Origin: an uncultured Clostridia bacterium
GTDB taxonomy: Bacteria; Bacillota; Clostridia; TANB77; CAG-465
NCBI GenBank assembly: GCA_944387375.1
Contig: CALXEQ010000005.1
Coordinates: forward strand, 41,941 to 105,940
Direction: 5' to 3'
DNA: 64,000 bases
The notes under the pieces were generated by a model that was not told where the DNA came from, did no database searches, and saw only the letters and a program-made list of their open reading frames with translations. Shown here piece after piece: positions 60,993 to 64,000 of the stretch; the first letter of the stretch is position 1, and the number at the start of each line of letters is the position of its first letter. The position numbers and the translations under genes were made by a program.

Positions 60993-61787
60993 TTAATTCC
61001 TCCATATATTTATATAGTTTAATATATCAGGTCCTATTAATACTATCTGATAAACAATTAATACCAATATTATACCTAACAATGCACTATAAACCATATT
61101 TATTTTTCTTGCTTTAGTATTTGAAACTTTCATTCCAAATATCATAAAGCTTAAAATTGCACATATGGCTGCAACAATAAAACTCTTTGTTATTATACAA
61201 GCATATGTACTAAGACCAAAAGCTAAAGCTATTTTTAAACTTGGTCCAGTATGAGCATAATTATCTCCCTTACCTAATAAACCTTTTAATATTACAACGA
61301 GTACTACAATCATAAATATTATAGTAAGCAATATATGTGTCTTTGATTCAAATATAGAAGAAATAAGTGCAGTAGTTGCATTAGTAAGCTTGTCCGCAAA
61401 CAAGAAATATGCAACTATTACAGATATAGTAGACGATATTAAAACTCCACCGGCAGCAATATCTTTAGCAGCTTTTGCTCTGTCATCATATTTATCAGTA
61501 ACTAAATCAACTATATATTCAGCAACAGAATTCATCATTTCAGAAAATATAACAAATCCTATTGTTAAACACAAACAAACAAATTCCACTTTATTAAATC
61601 CAAGTACAATACTTGCAAGAAGCACACATACTGCTATAAGATAATCAATTCTTAAGTTTCTCTCTGTTTTAAATGCTCGTATTATTCCATCTACAGAATG
61701 TCCAAGCGCAGTAGCAAAATTCTTATTTTTTACATCCTTTAATTTTTCTAAATTTTTTTCTTTTTCTTGTTGGTTATCATTACCCAT
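60993..61787 (-). CDS. dgkA: DgkA-type lipid kinase with a C-terminal PAP2-like half
   Basis: 264 aa. Residues ~25-130 are a DgkA domain (LGHSVDGIIRAFKTERNLRID, SEMMNSVAEYIVD with the catalytic Glu, and YDDRAKAAKDIAAGGVL): the Firmicute version mostly phosphorylates undecaprenol. The C-terminal half (~145-264) has four membrane helices and aligns with PAP2 phosphatase positions, but the usual P-S-G-H core reads GPSLKIALAFG, so the phosphatase centre seems lost. Its ATG overlaps the ybeY stop by 8 bases. Confidence 0.85.
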   Translation of the reverse strand: MGNDNQQEKEKNLEKLKDVKNKNFATALGHSVDGIIRAFKTERNLRIDYLIAVCVLLASIVLGFNKVEFVCLCLTIGFVIFSEMMNSVAEYIVDLVTDKYDDRAKAAKDIAAGGVLISSTISVIVAYFLFADKLTNATTALISSIFESKTHILLTIIFMIVVLVVILKGLLGKGDNYAHTGPSLKIALAFGLSTYACIITKSFIVAAICAILSFMIFGMKVSNTKARKINMVYSALLGIILVLIVYQIVLIGPDILNYINIWRN

Positions 61788-62292
61788 CTATTCTTCCAAC
61801 TCCTATTTTCTCTAGAATTTTCTCTTCTAGTTCTCTCATTTGTTCTTTTTCCTCTTTAATCTCATGATCATATCCTAATAAATGACACACACCATGAGTT
61901 ATCATGTATAACATCTCCCTTAAAATACCAGTATTATACTCTTGAGCATGCTCTTGTAAAATGTCTATACAAATAATTATATCACCAAGTTCCATTTCTT
62001 TAACTTTTTTTTCTTCATCTAAATTACAAAAATTATCTATTTCTTCTCTTGAAAAAATAGGAAAAGATAATACATCTGTAGGCCTATCTACATTTCTATA
62101 TTCTTTATTTATTTTATGTATTTCATCTTTACTTACAGCACTTATAGATATAGAAACATTTTCGCCACTTATATTTTTTTCATCTAAAGCAGTTTTAATA
62201 ATTATCTCTATATCGTCTGTTACATCTTTTCCACATTTTTCTTTAATATATTTTACAAGTTTTTCATCTAAGTCTATATTTATTTTATTCAT
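61780..62292 (-). CDS. ybeY: rRNA maturation endonuclease YbeY
   Basis: Single-strand endoribonuclease needed for 16S rRNA 3'-end maturation. About 170 aa from ATG 62292 (after AAAGGA); one base after the yqfD stop. The zinc motif is intact: His133, His137 and His143 (MITHGVCHLLGYDHE). Upstream core: NVDRPTDVLSFP. It precedes dgkA with an 8-base overlap. phoH, which normally sits between yqfD and ybeY, is missing. Confidence 0.94.
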   Translation of the reverse strand: MNKINIDLDEKLVKYIKEKCGKDVTDDIEIIIKTALDEKNISGENVSISISAVSKDEIHKINKEYRNVDRPTDVLSFPIFSREEIDNFCNLDEEKKVKEMELGDIIICIDILQEHAQEYNTGILREMLYMITHGVCHLLGYDHEIKEEKEQMRELEEKILEKIGVGRIDG

Positions 62293-62293
62293 C

Positions 62294-63478
62294 TTATGTC
62301 CTTTCTCTAAAATATCCAACTTCTTCTAATACATTTATTTCAAACCTAATAGATATCTTATTTTCATCTTCATATTCAATTACTAAATTTTTATCTAATA
62401 CTTTCCCATTTTTAGTACTAGGTAAAACTTCACTATTTATATAATCTTCACAATCCTTATTTGCTTGTTCTAATATTTCATCTTTAGTTAGCACTATATC
62501 TTTTAAATTGTATATATCAAATCTATATAAAATAAAAGATATATTATTTCCAAACAAATTTATATCTTTACTGCTTTTAATTATATCATAATTTATTGAT
62601 TTATCCAAATAATTTATATAATTTTCTTTACCATTTATACCTATTCCAATACTATATTTATTTTTTCCAGTATATTCCTTTTCCTGTACATTATAGTCAT
62701 ATTCATTTTTATATTCATACTGTGTTTTTAAAAGCACTGTTCCTTTTGCTGTTACATCTTTAGTTTCTAAAAATTCACTATATATTTTTCCTTCTATAAG
62801 AATTCGTCCTTCTTCCACATATTCTCCTACATTTAAAATTGAAGTTCCATTTTCTACTGTTATTTTTTCTATTACTCCACTTTTATTTGATATTATATCC
62901 CCTATTGAATTCTCACTTATTGCAGAATCTGGAAGTTTTGTTTTTTCAACTACTTTTACATGGACATGTGTTCCATCTATTTCAATTCCCGCCCAAGCTA
63001 TGTCCGATAAATTTACTCTTAAAGAATTTATAATTTTTTTAGTCTTAAGCCCTATCTTGCTTCTTCCAACATATAATCCAGATTCTTTTAATGCACTATA
63101 TATTTGCTCTTGACTAACATATGTATTTCCACTTATATCTATATTCCAAACAAAAGTGGTCGAAATAATACTTATTAAGATAAATATAAGTACAAGTAAA
63201 AAAGCAAGTCTTCTTTTTCTATATTTAAAAAATTTAAAATATAATCCTTTTTTAGATATTACTTTAATTTTACATTTAGTTTTCTTAGAAATTGGTTTTA
63301 ATTTTTTAAAATCTTTTAATGTAATACTAAATCTAACTATACCATTAACTATATTTTTAACATTCCATATTTTTATATTGTTTATTTTGCATAAATTTAT
63401 AAATCTCTCGGTAAAAAATCCCTGTATTTCTACTTCCACAGTTCCTTTTATTCTTTTTATTCCTTCTTCTAGTTCCAT
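62294..63478 (-). CDS. yqfD: Sporulation protein YqfD
   Basis: 394 aa. Cytoplasmic N-terminal part (~1-85) with the family pattern LCKINNIKIWNVK and KLKPISKKTKCKIKVI; one membrane helix (~90-112); large outside domain (~113-394) with SGLYVGRSKIGLKTKKI and a segment resembling SpoIV/YqfD proteins. Made under sigma E control in other spore formers. It lies 8 bases after yqfC, the conserved pair. SD GGGGGA. Confidence 0.9.
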   Translation of the reverse strand: MELEEGIKRIKGTVEVEIQGFFTERFINLCKINNIKIWNVKNIVNGIVRFSITLKDFKKLKPISKKTKCKIKVISKKGLYFKFFKYRKRRLAFLLVLIFILISIISTTFVWNIDISGNTYVSQEQIYSALKESGLYVGRSKIGLKTKKIINSLRVNLSDIAWAGIEIDGTHVHVKVVEKTKLPDSAISENSIGDIISNKSGVIEKITVENGTSILNVGEYVEEGRILIEGKIYSEFLETKDVTAKGTVLLKTQYEYKNEYDYNVQEKEYTGKNKYSIGIGINGKENYINYLDKSINYDIIKSSKDINLFGNNISFILYRFDIYNLKDIVLTKDEILEQANKDCEDYINSEVLPSTKNGKVLDKNLVIEYEDENKISIRFEINVLEEVGYFRERT

Positions 63479-63485
63479 AGTCCCC

Positions 63486-63785
63486 CTATCTACTTATATA
63501 TCCTACATTTGTAATAATTCCAGATATAAGTAACTCATTATCATTTATTTCATTTATATTCAAATTTCTACCATCCAAAATTATGTATACATTTTTAGTT
63601 TGTATTTTTATATAATTATCATAATAGTCTACTATATTATTACTTCCTTCAATTAATATTTCTTTGTTTTCTATCATTGTAATTTTCGCATAATTATAAA
63701 CTAATTCATCTGGAAGATTTAATTTTTCTAAGAATTTTTCCTTAGCAACTGAGACTTTATTTTTAAAATTAATTTTCTTAAGCAT
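63486..63785 (-). CDS. yqfC: Sporulation protein YqfC
   Basis: YabP/YqfC family. About 99 aa if started at ATG 63785 (AAGGA 6 bases upstream); a TTG at 63815, with GGGAGTG 7 bases upstream, is an alternative that would add ten residues. The core shows LNLPDELVYNYAKITMIENKE and the end DNELLISGIITNVGY. Homologues have 93-97 aa, which favours the shorter start. First gene of the yqfC-yqfD-ybeY-dgkA-cdd operon. Confidence 0.88.
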   Translation of the reverse strand: MLKKINFKNKVSVAKEKFLEKLNLPDELVYNYAKITMIENKEILIEGSNNIVDYYDNYIKIQTKNVYIILDGRNLNINEINDNELLISGIITNVGYISR

Positions 63786-63969
63786 CTTTTTTCCTTCTTT
63801 TCTATCCATTCTCAAAAAATATCACTCCCTTTTAAATTATATTTTATTACTATAATTTTATTCTAAAGTTGTATATGTATGATTATTTTTTATGTTATAC
63901 ATATGCCTCAAATAATTAGGAAATATGTTAAACATTAGTTAAAATGATACCGATTTATAATGTGGATAA

Positions 63970-63992
63970 CAAACAAAGGTAAACCTTGTTTG
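63970..63992 (-). terminator. Weak hairpin near the right edge
   Basis: Stem CAAACAAGG / CCTTTGTTTG with one bulged A and a 4-nt loop. On the minus strand it would follow a gene outside the window. T tract short; low confidence. The rest of 63816-63969 shows no recognised feature. Confidence 0.35.
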
Positions 63993-64000
63993 TAGTCATA

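Overview
This 64 kb window comes from a very AT-rich, endospore-forming Firmicute of class Clostridia. The evidence is the strongly A/T-biased sequence, strong Shine-Dalgarno sites, a PolC-type replicase, and many sporulation genes (spoIIAA, spoIIAB, spoIIM, spoIID, a spoIIQ-like gene, spoIIID, yqfC, yqfD, a dacF-type carboxypeptidase). The surface genes suggest a host- or surface-associated, possibly gut, lineage; that part is inference. Almost everything lies on the minus strand. The plus-strand genes are the rpsU tail, tmcAL, a 66-codon ORF and a ferritin-like gene.

Layout. 0-10 kb: rpsU end, rluB, hslO-rluD, spoIIAA-spoIIAB (no sigF follows), a class B sortase, rnhA-spoIIM-xerD, tmcAL, and an ECF sigma / membrane anti-sigma-like / related-ectodomain operon. 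10-16.5 kb: translation and transcription genes (adk-map, then infA-rpmJ-rpsM-rpsK-rpsD-rpoA-rplQ) headed by adk without secY, preceded by a Sua5-type gene. 16.5-22.4 kb: a surface-protein island with a 62-residue protein that is little more than an LPVTGG sorting signal, about 1 kb of gene-free DNA with a possible transposase remnant, a membrane-anchored protein with a dead-looking thioester domain, and an 894-residue LPKTG adhesin with an intact thioester domain and six CnaB-like repeats. 22.4-25.1 kb: a three-gene ABC exporter behind a structured leader ending in a terminator. 25-31 kb: a secreted lysozyme-like protein, short HPF, polC. 31-35 kb: spoIID-spoIIQ-spoIIID-mbl.

35.2-51.8 kb holds the most unusual system: one 14-gene minus-strand operon behind a single good sigma-A-type promoter, encoding a divergent Tad/Flp-like pilus or secretion machine. 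It has a CpaB-like SAF protein, two MinD/TadZ-like proteins whose Walker A lysine is missing, a CpaF ATPase with an N-terminal membrane anchor, one protein carrying both TadB- and TadC-like modules, four short pilin-like proteins sharing an N-terminal motif, a membrane-anchored LamG-domain protein, two further pseudopilin-like proteins, an SLH-like membrane protein and a 919-residue secreted protein. No prepilin peptidase, secretin or TadD/G-type gene is visible, as expected for a one-membrane cell but unlike described Tad loci. A perfect 15-bp stem-loop after the first pilin gene may set its dose.

51.9-64 kb: a MacB-like ABC exporter, dacF-type carboxypeptidase, an XRE regulator with a large palindrome beside its promoter, a stub resembling the N-terminus of an anti-sigma factor, an alpha/beta hydrolase, a 415-residue ferritin-like protein, and the yqfC-yqfD-ybeY-dgkA-cdd operon, which lacks the usual phoH. 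How they may fit together: the sortase could wall-anchor the LPXTG proteins, while the Tad-like machine and the thioester adhesin would supply two separate ways to attach to surfaces.
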